A stretch of DNA of 64,000 nt from Hydrangea macrophylla (taxonomy: Eukaryota; Streptophyta; Magnoliopsida; Cornales; Hydrangeaceae). Within the stretch, counting starts at the first letter, position 1, and every line of letters begins with the position of its first letter. The DNA lies in the NCBI GenBank assembly GCA_033977485.1, contig CM066994.1:30305637-30369636 (forward strand). The letters are read 5' to 3'. The position numbers were made by a program, and so were the translations under genes. Of this stretch, positions 54,699 to 64,000 are shown one piece after another. The notes beneath the pieces are model-generated. The model saw only the letters and a list, made by a program, of their open reading frames with translations. It did no database searches and was not told the origin of the DNA.

Positions 54699-57600
54699 AT
54701 GGCTACTGAACGTGATGATTCGCTTCAAGCGATTAGTGTTAAACTCGATGGCAAGAATTTTGCATATTGGAATTATGTGATGAAAAATTTTCTGAAGGGG
54801 AAGAAGATGTGGGGTTATATCAATGGGGATTTTAGTAAACCTACAAATGAAAATGCTGATAAATTTGCAGAGTTGCTAGATGTTTGGGACACAAATAATT
54901 CAAAAATCATTACTTGGATCAACAACTCCGTTGCTCCCTCAATAGGTATGCAGTTGGCAAAGTTTGACTATGCAAAGGAGGTGTGGGATCATTTGGCTAA
55001 ATTATTTACACAGTCCAATTTTGCGAAAAGGTACCAATTAGAGTGTGATATTCGTGCCCTTGAACAAAAAAATTTGAGTATTCAGGAGTTCTATTCTACA
55101 ATGACAGATCTTTGGGATCAGTTAGCTCTCATGGAGTCGCCCGAATTGCGGGCCTTTGCCCCATATATCGCTAGTAGGGAGGAACAACGTCTGGTTCAGT
55201 TTTTGATGGCTCTACGTGAAGATTTTGAGGGCCTTCGTGGGTCCATTCTCCATCGTAGCCCACTTCCGTCCGTTGATTCTGTTGTTCATGAGTTAGTAGC
55301 CGAGGAAATACGTCTCAAGACACAATCTGGAAAGGGAATTCTCCCCGACTCTACTCCGTCTGTTTTAGCAGCCCCTTTTCGACCACAGTCCAATAATCAG
55401 AATAAGCCTTACTCGAGAGTTGGTAGTGATGTATGCAGCTACTGTAAGGAGAAGGGTCATTGGAAGGCTCAGTGTCCTAGGTTGGGTCGTGCAAACCAGC
55501 CCAATAGCAGCAACCAGCCCTCACATGGTAGATCACCACAACACCAGCAACCTCAATCTTCTCTTTGGAAATCTGACAACCAATCTCAGCAGCGTTCATA
55601 TAGGCCTCCACAGCCTAATACTGCAGCAGTTGTACCACCATCAGACTCATTTGGACCCGGTTCCCCTTCCCCATCCACTCCGTCCATGACCTCCCTTGCT
55701 GAGCAATTTCAGAAGTTCCTTGCCACAGAGCCACATGCTATGGCCACCTCTTCACTAGGTATGTCTTCAGGTATGTCCTCTGGTATTTGGGTGTTAGACT
55801 ATGGAGCTTCTAATCATATGTCGCCTGACTTGTCGTCTTTTGCTTCCTTATGTCCTGCTTCCTCTTTGCCTGTTATGACTGCTGATGGTACTCCCATGCC
55901 ATTAGCAGGTGTTGGGTCTGTTGTCACACCTCATGTATCTCTCCCTAGTGTTTACCACATTCCTAAACTTACTATGAATCTTGTTTCTGTTGGTCAGCTT
56001 TGTGATGCAGGTTATTTAGTCTCTTTTTCTTCTACTTTTTGTCATGTGCAGGATCCGCAGTCTCAGACGCTGATTGGGACAGGCCGTAGGCAAGGGAGAT
56101 TATACATCTTGGACAAGCTCAATGTACCAGTGGTTGCAGCTTCTAGTGTTGACTTGTCATCCTTTCGTTTGAGTTCATCTTCGTCTAGTTTTTATTTATG
56201 GCATTCTCGCCTTGGTCATGTTTCAGCCTCTCGTTTAAAATATTTAGCTTCAACAGGAAAATTAGGAGATTTACAAACTCATGACATTTCTGATTGTAGT
56301 GGTTGTAAACTGGCAAAATTTTCCGCTTTACCATTTAATAGAAGTATTTCTTATTCTCTTGCACCATTTGATTTAATTCATTCTGATGTGTGGGGACCCT
56401 CTCCTGTTACTACAAGAGGGGGGTCTCGATATTATGTATCATTTATTGATGATTGCACTCGTTACTGTTGGGTTTATCTTATGAAACGCCGTTCAGACTT
56501 CTTTGATATTTACAATGCCTTTCGTGCTTTTGTTAAAACTCAACATTCTGCTGTCATCAAATGTTTTAGATGTGATTTAGGTGGAGAGTATACCTATCAT
56601 AAATTTTGTGAGTTGCTTGCTTTAGATGGAACTATTCACCAGTCCTCTTGTACAGACACTCCTGAGCAAAATGGTGTTGCTGAAAGGAAACATCGGCATA
56701 TTGTTGAAACTGCTCGCTCTCTTTTATTATCTGCATATGTCCCTAGTGATTTTTGGGGAGAGGCTGTCCTTACTGCTGTCAATCTAATTAATAAAATTCC
56801 ATCCTCTCACTGCTCATGTCTGTCACCTTTTGAAAAATTGTATGGGCATGCTCCTGATTATTCTTCCTTAAAGGTGTTTGGTTGTACTTGTTTTGTCCTT
56901 CGACCTCATGTAGAGCGTACCAAATTGTCACCTAAGTCTGCTATTTGTGTTTTTCTAGGTTATGGTGAGGGTCAGAAGGGATATCGTTGCTTTGACCCAC
57001 TTACTAAAAAACTATATGTCTCTCGTCATGTTGTGTTTCTCGAGCACATACCCTTCTTTTCTATTCCTGATAATCATCATGAGTTGACTAAATCTGATCT
57101 CATCCATCTTGACCCATTCTCTGATGATACCGATAGTGTGCCCTCTCAAGCCCCATGCACCACTGATATTGTCTCACCTCATGGTTCTACTTCTGCTGAT
57201 ACTGGTACCTTGTTGCTTGATGCTACCTCCCTTCCAGAGGCCACCCAAGCACCTACTGAGATTGTGGAACCTCCTCGCTATCCTGCTCGCACTCGTAAGT
57301 CTACTCAATCACCTGATTTTGTTTATTCTTGTTATTCGGATTCTTTTGCTTCATTTTTAGCTTCAGTTCATGATCTCTCTGAGCCTCTGTCCTATAAAGA
57401 GGCAGCTCTTGATCCTCTTTGGCAACAGGCTATGGCAGAGGAACTCTCAGCATTGTATAAGACAGACACTTGGAGTTTGGTTCCCTTACCTTCTGGTAAG
57501 AGCGCCATTGGTTCTCGTTGGGTTTATAAAATTAAAACCAAGTCAGATGGGTCTGTTGAGCGGTACAAAGCAAGATTGGTTGTCAAGGGTTTTTCCCAAC

Positions 57601-58910
57601 AGTATGGTATGGATTACGAGGAGACTTTTGCTCCTGTTGCTAAAATGACTACTGTTCGTACTCTTATTGCAGTTGCTTCTATTCGTCAGTGGCATATAAC
57701 TCAGATGGATGTTAAAAATGCTTTCTTGAATGGAGACCTCCAAGAGGAGGTTTATATGGCTCCTCCTCCGGGTGTTCCTCATGGTTCTGGTGAAGTTTGC
57801 AGGCTTAAAAAAGCCTTATATGGTCTTAAACAAGCTCCTCGAGCTTGGTTTGAGAAGTTTTCCACAGTGATTACCTCATTTGGGTTTTCCTCTAGTGAGT
57901 ATGATTCAGCTCTCTTTATTAGGTGTACCACTGCTGGTCGTATTATGCTTTCTTTGTATGTTGATGATATGATTATTACTGGTGATGATGTTGATGGGAT
58001 TGCAGTGTTGAAGTCTGAATTAGCTCGTTGTTTTGAAATGAAGGACTTAGGTCCACTACGTTATTTTTTGGGGATTGAAGTAGCCTATTCTCCAAAAGGT
58101 TATCTTCTTTCTCAGTCTAAGTATACAGGTGACATTCTTGAGCGTGCTCGCCTCACTGATAATAAGATTGTTGATACCCCTTTGGAGCTTAATGTTCGTC
58201 TTTCCCCTTCTGATGGTGTTCCTTTGCCTGATCCTACCTTATATCGCACTATTGTTGGTAGCTTGGTTTATCTTACTATTACTCGTCCGGATATTGCTCA
58301 TGCTGTTCATGTTGTTAGTCAGTTTGTTACTTCCCCTACTACAGTTCATTGGGCTGCTGTTCATCGTATTTTGAGGTACTTGAGGGGCACTAGGTTTCAA
58401 AGTCTTTTACTTTCTTCATCATCTTCCTTGGAGCTGCGTGCGTACTCTGATGCTGATTGGGCCGGTGATCCTACAGATCGCAAGTCTGTTACTGGGTTTT
58501 GTATATTTTTGGGTGATTCTCTCATTTCTTGGAAGAGCAAGAAGCAAGATGTTGTTGCTGTGTCTTCCACAGAAGCTGAGTATCGTGCTATGGCTTCGAC
58601 TACCCGTGAGCTTATTTGGTTACGCCGACTACTTACAGATATGGGTGTCTCCCTTCCTCGCCCTTCACCTATGTATTGTGATAATAAGAGTGCTATTCAG
58701 ATTGCTCACAATTCAGTTTTCCATGAGAGGACCAAGCATATAGAGATTGATTGTCACATTACTCGTCATCACCTTAAGCATGGAGCTATCACTTTGCCTT
58801 TTGTTTCTTCTTCCGCACAGATTGCTGATTTGTTTACAAAGTCACATCCGATTCAGCGTTTTCGTTTTTTAGTTGGCAAACTCTCTATGCTTTTAGCTGC
58901 AGCATCGTGA
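54699..58910 (+). CDS. Ty1/copia Gag-Pol polyprotein
   Basis: 1403 residues from MATERDDSLQAISVKLDG. An in-frame Met 135 bases upstream would add a hydrophobic leader with no gag similarity, so I prefer 54699. Residues about 10-230 are copia gag (UBN2 type), with a CCHC knuckle CSYCKEKGHWKAQC at about 246. The protease site near 366 reads WVLDYGASNHM where the family has D-S/T-G-A. The integrase zinc region starts near LWHSRLGH (about 503), and the core includes HSDVWGP (about 562), RCDLGGEY (about 625, usually DNGGEY) and EQNGVAERKH. Reverse transcriptase spans about 920-1110 with SLYVDDMIITG at about 1085, and RNase H follows (YSDADWAGD, about 1250; STEAEYRA, about 1290). The frame is open throughout. 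The DYGA protease change may disable processing of the polyprotein. Confidence 0.94.
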   Translation: MATERDDSLQAISVKLDGKNFAYWNYVMKNFLKGKKMWGYINGDFSKPTNENADKFAELLDVWDTNNSKIITWINNSVAPSIGMQLAKFDYAKEVWDHLAKLFTQSNFAKRYQLECDIRALEQKNLSIQEFYSTMTDLWDQLALMESPELRAFAPYIASREEQRLVQFLMALREDFEGLRGSILHRSPLPSVDSVVHELVAEEIRLKTQSGKGILPDSTPSVLAAPFRPQSNNQNKPYSRVGSDVCSYCKEKGHWKAQCPRLGRANQPNSSNQPSHGRSPQHQQPQSSLWKSDNQSQQRSYRPPQPNTAAVVPPSDSFGPGSPSPSTPSMTSLAEQFQKFLATEPHAMATSSLGMSSGMSSGIWVLDYGASNHMSPDLSSFASLCPASSLPVMTADGTPMPLAGVGSVVTPHVSLPSVYHIPKLTMNLVSVGQLCDAGYLVSFSSTFCHVQDPQSQTLIGTGRRQGRLYILDKLNVPVVAASSVDLSSFRLSSSSSSFYLWHSRLGHVSASRLKYLASTGKLGDLQTHDISDCSGCKLAKFSALPFNRSISYSLAPFDLIHSDVWGPSPVTTRGGSRYYVSFIDDCTRYCWVYLMKRRSDFFDIYNAFRAFVKTQHSAVIKCFRCDLGGEYTYHKFCELLALDGTIHQSSCTDTPEQNGVAERKHRHIVETARSLLLSAYVPSDFWGEAVLTAVNLINKIPSSHCSCLSPFEKLYGHAPDYSSLKVFGCTCFVLRPHVERTKLSPKSAICVFLGYGEGQKGYRCFDPLTKKLYVSRHVVFLEHIPFFSIPDNHHELTKSDLIHLDPFSDDTDSVPSQAPCTTDIVSPHGSTSADTGTLLLDATSLPEATQAPTEIVEPPRYPARTRKSTQSPDFVYSCYSDSFASFLASVHDLSEPLSYKEAALDPLWQQAMAEELSALYKTDTWSLVPLPSGKSAIGSRWVYKIKTKSDGSVERYKARLVVKGFSQQYGMDYEETFAPVAKMTTVRTLIAVASIRQWHITQMDVKNAFLNGDLQEEVYMAPPPGVPHGSGEVCRLKKALYGLKQAPRAWFEKFSTVITSFGFSSSEYDSALFIRCTTAGRIMLSLYVDDMIITGDDVDGIAVLKSELARCFEMKDLGPLRYFLGIEVAYSPKGYLLSQSKYTGDILERARLTDNKIVDTPLELNVRLSPSDGVPLPDPTLYRTIVGSLVYLTITRPDIAHAVHVVSQFVTSPTTVHWAAVHRILRYLRGTRFQSLLLSSSSSLELRAYSDADWAGDPTDRKSVTGFCIFLGDSLISWKSKKQDVVAVSSTEAEYRAMASTTRELIWLRRLLTDMGVSLPRPSPMYCDNKSAIQIAHNSVFHERTKHIEIDCHITRHHLKHGAITLPFVSSSAQIADLFTKSHPIQRFRFLVGKLSMLLAAAS

Positions 58911-58923
58911 GTTTGAGGAGGGG

Positions 58924-59121
58924 TGTTAGAATTAGTTTTATTAGCTTTAGGGTAGTTTAGTCTTTTCTTTGTATTAGGGTAATACTGTATACCTAGATAT
59001 TCTATTATTATTGCCTCTTCTTTTTCATTGTATTCATTCAATCAGTTTTAGTGTTATGAAAAACTCTAGCTCTTTTTTCTCTTTCCCTTTGTTGTTTTCT
59101 TGATTATTTAATATATTCACA
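58924..59121 (+). repeat. Copia 3' LTR
   Basis: 198 bp, identical to the 5' LTR as read, preceded by the purine tract GAGGAGGGG and followed by TGCTG. Confidence 0.93.
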
Positions 59122-59174
59122 TGCTGGTGATTATGTTCTTTGTAAAATAAAAAGAGTTGAATTGAAGAAGTCAG

Positions 59175-59212
<38 letters not shown>
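59175..59212. repeat. Poly-A run of 38 within the NAC pseudogene
   Basis: A homopolymer where lysine codons are expected; its length puts the next codons out of frame. The length may vary between individuals or be mis-called. Confidence 0.85.
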
Positions 59213-59217
<5 letters not shown>

Positions 59218-59268
59218 GATTTGAGGAGATTAGTGGGGATCATAGAGATGGGATTAATAATACACGTG

Positions 59269-59760
59269 GTGAGAATATAGGGGAAGCCCAGAAACTCCTG
59301 AGATCACAAGAAGAAGACAATGGGAATCATAAGAGTTTTGATGCTATGGATGCCACTCCTTTGACGATGATACATGTTCCGGACATACCCCCATTACCGG
59401 ACGAGGACAAGTTGGATCTGGGTGATATTGACTTGGATTTTAGATTAGCAGATTTGGATTTTTGTTTGGGTGATATTGACTTGGTGGATGATTATTGGCA
59501 ATGACAAGAAGCCAATGAGAATATAGGGGAAGCCCAGAAACTCCTGAGATCACAAGAAGAAGACAATGAGAATCATAAGAGTTTTGATGCTACGGATGCC
59601 ACGTCTTTGACGATGATACATGTTCAGGACATACCCCCATTACCAAATTTGGATTTTGGTTTGGGTGATATTGACTTGGACTTTGGATCAGCAGATTTGG
59701 ATTTTTGCTTGGGTGATACTGACTTGGTGGATGAATGTTGGCAACGACAAGAAGTCAATG
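59269..59760 (+). repeat. 247-bp tandem duplication of the NAC C-terminal region
   Basis: The phrase starting 'gagaatataggggaagccca' begins at 59269 and again at 59516. Copy 2 lacks part of the 'ccggacgaggacaagttgga' stretch. Confidence 0.85.
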
Positions 59761-59801
59761 AGAGTCAGCCGTCACCTTTCGATCAACCCAAAAGCACATA
59801 A

Positions 59802-60941
59802 ACAGTTGGCTATTTCATTACGAAGACACGAATAGTTGTAATCTTTGCTCTTCACCAGAATGATCAGTTGTCGTTTATATACCATCACTTCGTTCTTATG
59901 TTAGGGACTGAAGATTCTTGACTTTATTAATACAATTCTTTTCATCTTCTTTTTGTAACTTGTTTGGGACTCTATGCTATGTTCTTGATGCTTCTAATGA
60001 AACCAAAGATTTTATATGTATTACTTACTGTTTTTGGTTGATTCTGTTCTTCTTAATTTCCTTTCTGTTTTTAGTTTTGTATGTAGCATCATATTTGAAA
60101 TTGTTCCTACGATGATTCTGGTTTATATCAGAAAAATAACAATAAGACCCAACCAAATGCGTGAGATATTCCACCTCATAGTTCATTAATAGTAACAATA
60201 ATTACATAGCAAAGTCACAATTAGATACAAAGATTGTAATCTGATAAGCTTCAAACTCAATCCATGAAAAAATAAAAAATAAAGGAAAGTTTTCTGTCCA
60301 AAGCCGTCCATACAAACATTAAAGAACTCACAGAGCTGTGTTTGGTAAGCTGTATTTCTAAGTTAGCATAAATATTATACCCAAGAACGCATTTTTTTTT
60401 CTTCTCTTCTTCTTTTGTTAAGCACTCCAACTACAAGAAGTAGAGGAGAGAGAGAGCGGGGGAATTGCTCTTTTCTGTAACCCTTTTGGCAGAAACTGAT
60501 GGATAATTTAAAAAACAATGAATGATTTTGACAACTACAATATGAACTTGCTAATTGGATTCGGCATATAGCAGTCATTCTCTTTACACACTTGCTTCTG
60601 ATGAGACTTGACAGCAAATGCCAAACATTCAAGGAAAAAAACTGTTTTGGACAATTTAGGACACCTTATTGGATTTGTTTTTCTTCATTTTGGACTCTAA
60701 CTGCTATATCTGGGCTGATTTTTTCATTGTAAACCGTTTTGGACAGGTTTGGTTCTTTTTCGGACAGTTCAGGGCAGAATATTGAACTTTTTAATTTATA
60801 ATTTTTTTTTTCTAAACTCGTGTTTGTGTTGATTTAAATGGTTCATTTTGTAAAAGGTTGTTGACTTGTTGCAACCTAGATTTAAATTAATGGCGCCATC
60901 TGTGGGGGCGGGAAGCTGGGCAGTGGGCTGAGTGCAGAAAG
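59802..60941. other. Intergenic DNA after the NAC pseudogene
   Basis: AT-rich, no gene. 'aatggcgccatctgtggggg' at about 60888-60907 resembles the region after some plant Ty3 LTRs (primer site), but no LTR partner is seen. Confidence 0.5.
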
Positions 60942-61330
60942 CTTGTGAATAGAGTGGTTCTAAGCACCTTGATCAAGGATCGATGGTGCTGGCATTTTGA
61001 GGACAATGGCTGTTTCTTTTTTCTAGGGAAATGGAAAATCATAGATCATCGAAGGAGGAACAACTTGTGAACTTGTGGGGTGGCAAGTGATGCAAAGGTC
61101 GAATAGGCTGATGTGAGTTGTACTTTCTGTAATGAATGTTGCAGCAGAATCTGTTGATCATCTCTACCTCAGTAGTCAATGGACACGGTCGTGATCATGG
61201 TGTGATAGATTGAGACAATGGAATAGAGCATGTTGTCCCGAGACTTTGGTAGAGTGTTGGCAGCAGTACTGGGAAGTTGGTATATGCTGTTCTTTGCATT
61301 TATTTGGTCCATTTTGATTTGGCTTTATAA
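60942..61330 (+). pseudogene. LINE (L1-type) reverse transcriptase C-terminal remnant
   Basis: In shifting frames the plus strand reads VLSTLIKDRWCWHFEDNGCF (the D-x-W-x-W...G-x-F start of the LINE zinc-binding region), later CTFCNE and, after a frameshift, AAESVDHLYLSSQWTRS. The last matches the CxFCxxxxESxDHLFxxC pattern of the zf-RVT domain at the end of plant non-LTR reverse transcriptases. Stops and frameshifts are present and no catalytic domain is visible upstream. Confidence 0.55.
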
Positions 61331-62646
61331 CTACTCAAAGGCAAGGTTTTGATTAGTCGAGTGACTAGCCGACCCTGTTCACAGTCTCATCAGTGGAAAA
61401 TAATTCATTGATTGTACTTAAAATCATTGACGGTTTAAACACCCACCCTGGTGTGTTGTTAATTTAGAACAAAATGTTGTTTAAGGGTAGTTGCAACTTA
61501 TGCATGATATCCACATTCTACTGAACTTTTGCTTACTGCATAATCAGAAATAAGAATGAATTTTAACAGTCACAAATAATTATGCGAAACGTTTTTCTTT
61601 TTCTCATTCCATGTTCACTTGAAAATTCCAAAGCAGCACCTGGTTTCCATAAATAAATAAATAAGCCGTGGTAACTTCCCAAGAGAAGTACATAGTGGAA
61701 GAGGCTCATAAATTGATAAGCAATTGTTCACTCACAAAAATACACACACATCTAAAAACCAATGGTAGCAGTCATGGATTTTGGTCATAAACTCGTCCAG
61801 ATATCTTTTTGAGCCTTTGCTAGCAGTCATAGTTTTTGGTCCATCACTTGCTGCTTAAAATGTTGTTCTGTCTTTTGTTTTGTTAACATTCAATTGTCTT
61901 TTATGGGATTTCTTGTATGTTGTTGTTTATAATTCATAGGACTATAAGGACAACTTTCAAATTGGTCTCTTTATACATTTTGTTTTAATAATTGCACACG
62001 TGATAGTGGAACCTCTAAAATCAACTTTCAATAAAAAATCACATGGTCCCATTGTAATGGTTGTTGGGCCCACTGCAAAATCTTTACGTTCATGTAGCGG
62101 CTTTCATGCATCCCATATCCTTATTTTAACTTTTGAACCCAAGTTAAGCCTTTGAATCCCATTGTACGCATGACGTATCCTAAAATTAATTAAGCTCCCA
62201 ATTTTTAGTATTGTATCCCATTTAATGTCCATGTATTTCCCTTTTCACTCCGGGCCCCTTTATCCGCAATTTGAAGGGCTGCTCAACCAAAGGCTCAAAT
62301 TGTTGATTTTTTGAAGATTTTGTTATTTCAGTTTCGATTGAGATGCATATGACTAGAACCTAAGGCTCAAATTGTTGATTTTTTTTACTCATCCAAATAA
62401 TAATTCCTATTCAATATGGCTGTTCTTATTTTCCTTTAAATTTCTAGTACTATAGAATTTAACAAATGAATAAAAAAAAATAAATAAATGTTTTTGCCGT
62501 ATATATACCAAACAATCAGAGAATTAATTGTTCCTAATGTTGGAAATATTTCATCTCATACAAAATTGTTAGAAATATTTCATTGACATAGTTGGAAATA
62601 AAAACAGATTCTGAATATAACAAATAAAAACAGTAAAATTACACTT
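61331..62646. other. AT-rich intergenic DNA
   Basis: No gene seen. The phrase 'aaggctcaaattgttgattt' occurs twice (about 62290 and 62362), and 'agcagtcat...ttttggtc' twice (about 61769 and 61824). Confidence 0.5.
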
Positions 62647-64000
62647 TGACAGAAACAGAAATTAAACAGGAAAATCAAACCGAGGCCTGTGATTTTCATT
62701 CACAGTTTCCTTAAAACAGATTCGCCGCCTCACCGGATGTGCTTGAGGATTCGTCGGCGTCTGTCTCCCAGGATACAGCGGCTTCTAGCAGTAGGACTTG
62801 CACAACGTACAACTGCTCCGGCGAACTTCTTATGTTTTGTGCTCTCTCAGAAAACTCAGGACAGTAGGAGAAGAGAAGAGAAGACTCTGTAATTCGTATC
62901 TATGGATTGAGGGGAAGCTGTGATATATATAGGATAGTCACATATGTCTTTCCATTTCCTGTAACTCCAAACTGTTTATATTGCAACAGTTTAGAAATCC
63001 CAAAGGTTTCTGCAATGCAAAACATGTGCAGAAATCCCAAGGGTCTCTCATTACATATTGGAAAAAACTAAACTTGAGGGGTCTAAAAAGAAATATTCTG
63101 TGCGGGCCGCACCCGCACCCCCGACCCGACCCGGCTCGGGTCGGCCGGTCGGCGGCGGTGGCGCGCGTGTGTGGAGTAAACCCAAAGGGCCTTAGGTCCT
63201 CCCCCTTCCACAAAACTGGGTACCCCTTGGGGCCCAAACCCAAAACATGAAGTAGCCTTATAAATACACTAAAGGCTACTTCTAGTTTTCCTATGTGGGA
63301 CAAGGCAATTTGTGTAACTCTTTCATTTCAACAACTCCTTGTATGGGGCAACCTTTAACCATTAATTTCTCATTCACCCATCAATAGTTTTGGACATGTG
63401 AATATCCAAACTTCATCTCCTCATGGAGGAGAACACAAATCCATAAGGACCCCACTTAAACTCTAAGTGGGTCCCACTATTATTAGCCCTTAAACATGGC
63501 CAAACACACATATTTATCCAACAATCCCCCACATGAATGAAATTAACCGAAACGATGTGAGACAGTGACTCGACAAGAGAGAGCACAACGGATCACTCCT
63601 GCAAAGGATAGGTAGCTTTTGGCTTTGAACCTTCCCTTGTGACAATCTATCAGATTTACTGGCTGACCAGTGAACGTATAGTCTTGAACTGATTGCCATT
63701 AGTGTAAACAACCGACAGACATCACACAGGAGCTTTCCAAACATATTTTAGTTCTTACACTTGTGTTCATTTTGGCCTTGAACACTCGCCTGGTTCAGTG
63801 AATGTTTATCAAAGAATTTCGCCTTTCTCAAATTCTTTTAGAAGCGGCCCACTTCACATTCACATAGGTGACTATTTAGAGTATCCTGCTATACTCCGCT
63901 TGGTTATACCAACGCACATAGTCATTAAAAGCTAAGCTTACCTTTACACCATGCAGGTATCACTGTTGAATCATAGAAATGGGCAGAAGAACATTTCTTC
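62647..64000 (-). mobile_element. 3' end of a minus-strand LTR retrotransposon (leaves the window)
   Basis: On the minus strand, CATTCATGTGGGGGAT (a purine-rich tract) directly precedes TGTTGGATAAATATG at 63523, the arrangement of a polypurine tract and LTR start. The LTR then runs leftwards and probably ends ...TTTCTGTCA at 62647, about 877 bp. TATATATA at about 62925-62934, followed by a CT-rich leader on the minus strand, is a plausible promoter. The 63524-64000 part would be the non-coding 3' internal region. The left border is a guess because the partner LTR and target duplication lie outside the window. Superfamily not assigned. Confidence 0.5.
63103..63172. repeat. GC-rich island with a perfect hairpin
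   Basis: About 70 bp of almost pure G/C in AT-rich surroundings, containing CCGACCCG-GCT-CGGGTCGG (63126-63144), a perfect 8-bp stem with a 3-base loop. It lies in the U3-side half of the proposed LTR. Confidence 0.75.

Larger units (their letters stand above)
54280..59121 (+). mobile_element. Full-length Ty1/copia retrotransposon inserted in a NAC-like gene
   Basis: A 4842-bp element with 198-bp LTRs (54280-54477 and 58924-59121, TGTTAGAATTAG...ATATTCACA) that I read as identical. A primer site TGGTATCAGAGCAGG (54478) follows the 5' LTR, a purine-rich tract GAGGAGGGG precedes the 3' LTR, and a TGCTG target duplication flanks it. One uninterrupted polyprotein frame has the copia order (integrase before reverse transcriptase). 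It is in the same orientation as the host gene. Identical LTRs and an open frame indicate a recent insertion, although 198 bp gives little dating power. Confidence 0.95.
59122..59801 (+). pseudogene. NAC-like transcription factor gene, 3' part
   Basis: Continues the NAC domain with GDYVLCKIKRVELKKS (subdomain E region), then a 38-A run (59175-59212) and a basic stretch, then the C-terminal regulatory region. That region is duplicated in tandem (about 59269-59515 and 59516-59760). Both copies encode GEAQKLLRSQEEDN and an acidic Asp/Leu-rich block (LGDIDLDF, ADLDFCLGD, DLVD). Acidic tails like this are typical of NAC activation regions (inference). Copy 1 ends with TGA where copy 2 has CGA, a C-to-T change at a CpG. 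The A run is out of register with the downstream frame, a likely slippage frameshift. The final stop follows QPSPFDQPKST at 59801. Together with the interruption upstream, the gene is dead. Confidence 0.78.

Noticed and set aside
57109..57360. Secondary open frames inside the copia and Ty3 polyproteins
   Set aside because: Shadow frames of the main polyproteins with low-complexity composition.
60888..60907. Ty3 primer-site region 'tggcgccatctgtggg'
   Set aside because: Resembles the start of some Ty3 internal regions, but there is no adjacent recognisable LTR, no partner and no coding sequence; possible chance or a remnant.
62938..63303. 121-residue minus-strand frame
   Set aside because: It lies across the GC-rich island of a putative LTR and has no recognisable domain.

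Overview
This window is nuclear DNA of a flowering plant, probably a dicot. The evidence is plant-type LTR retrotransposons with initiator-Met tRNA primer sites (Ty3/gypsy chromovirus and Ty1/copia), a NAC-family transcription factor gene, fragments of plant-like SKIP (SNW domain) and CCT2 chaperonin genes, MITEs, AT-rich intergenic DNA and no operon-like gene packing. The species cannot be named from the sequence. I see no intact host gene; the only long open frames belong to two retrotransposons.

Layout. (1) 1-1725 is part of a minus-strand LTR of the same family as the Ty3 element further right. (2) 1726-25676 is one ancestral satellite array of about 10.4 kb, built from short C-rich words in both orientations. 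Two minus-strand LTR elements split it, each with a perfect 5-bp target duplication: a gag-only element at 3373-13441 (GGGAC) and a miniature element at 16689-20144 with 1.6-kb LTRs around only 238 bp (GGAAT). (3) 25677-38280 is a second, AT-rich array with 'TCCAA' words, split by a young full-length chromovirus-like Ty3 element at 25863-36082 (identical 2560-bp LTR lengths, ATGGT duplication) whose polyprotein has a single-base frameshift before integrase. (4) 38281-41648 is AT-rich DNA with a decayed LTR-like piece. (5) 41649-50450 is a near-identical 4.26-kb tandem duplication plus a partial third copy. Each unit is a patchwork of forward and inverted SKIP pseudogene pieces, a CCT2 fragment and a minisatellite. 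(6) 50451-53820 holds a CT microsatellite, a probable solo LTR, a Mutator-type MITE with a 9-bp target duplication and a second hairpin MITE. (7) 53821-59801 is a broken NAC-like gene cut by an intact-looking Ty1/copia element at 54280-59121 (TGCTG duplication, identical 198-bp LTRs). (8) 59802-64000 is intergenic DNA with a LINE remnant and the 3' end of another minus-strand LTR element leaving the window.

Relations. The three Ty3-type families in the left half share LTR ends, the initiator-Met primer site and a conserved 7-bp-stem hairpin just before the polypurine tract. The miniature element also shares an internal LTR module with the autonomous one. This fits a parasite/host arrangement in which the autonomous element's enzymes move the two non-autonomous families (inference). 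LTR divergence suggests that the gag-only element is the oldest and that the miniature, chromovirus-like and copia insertions are recent.
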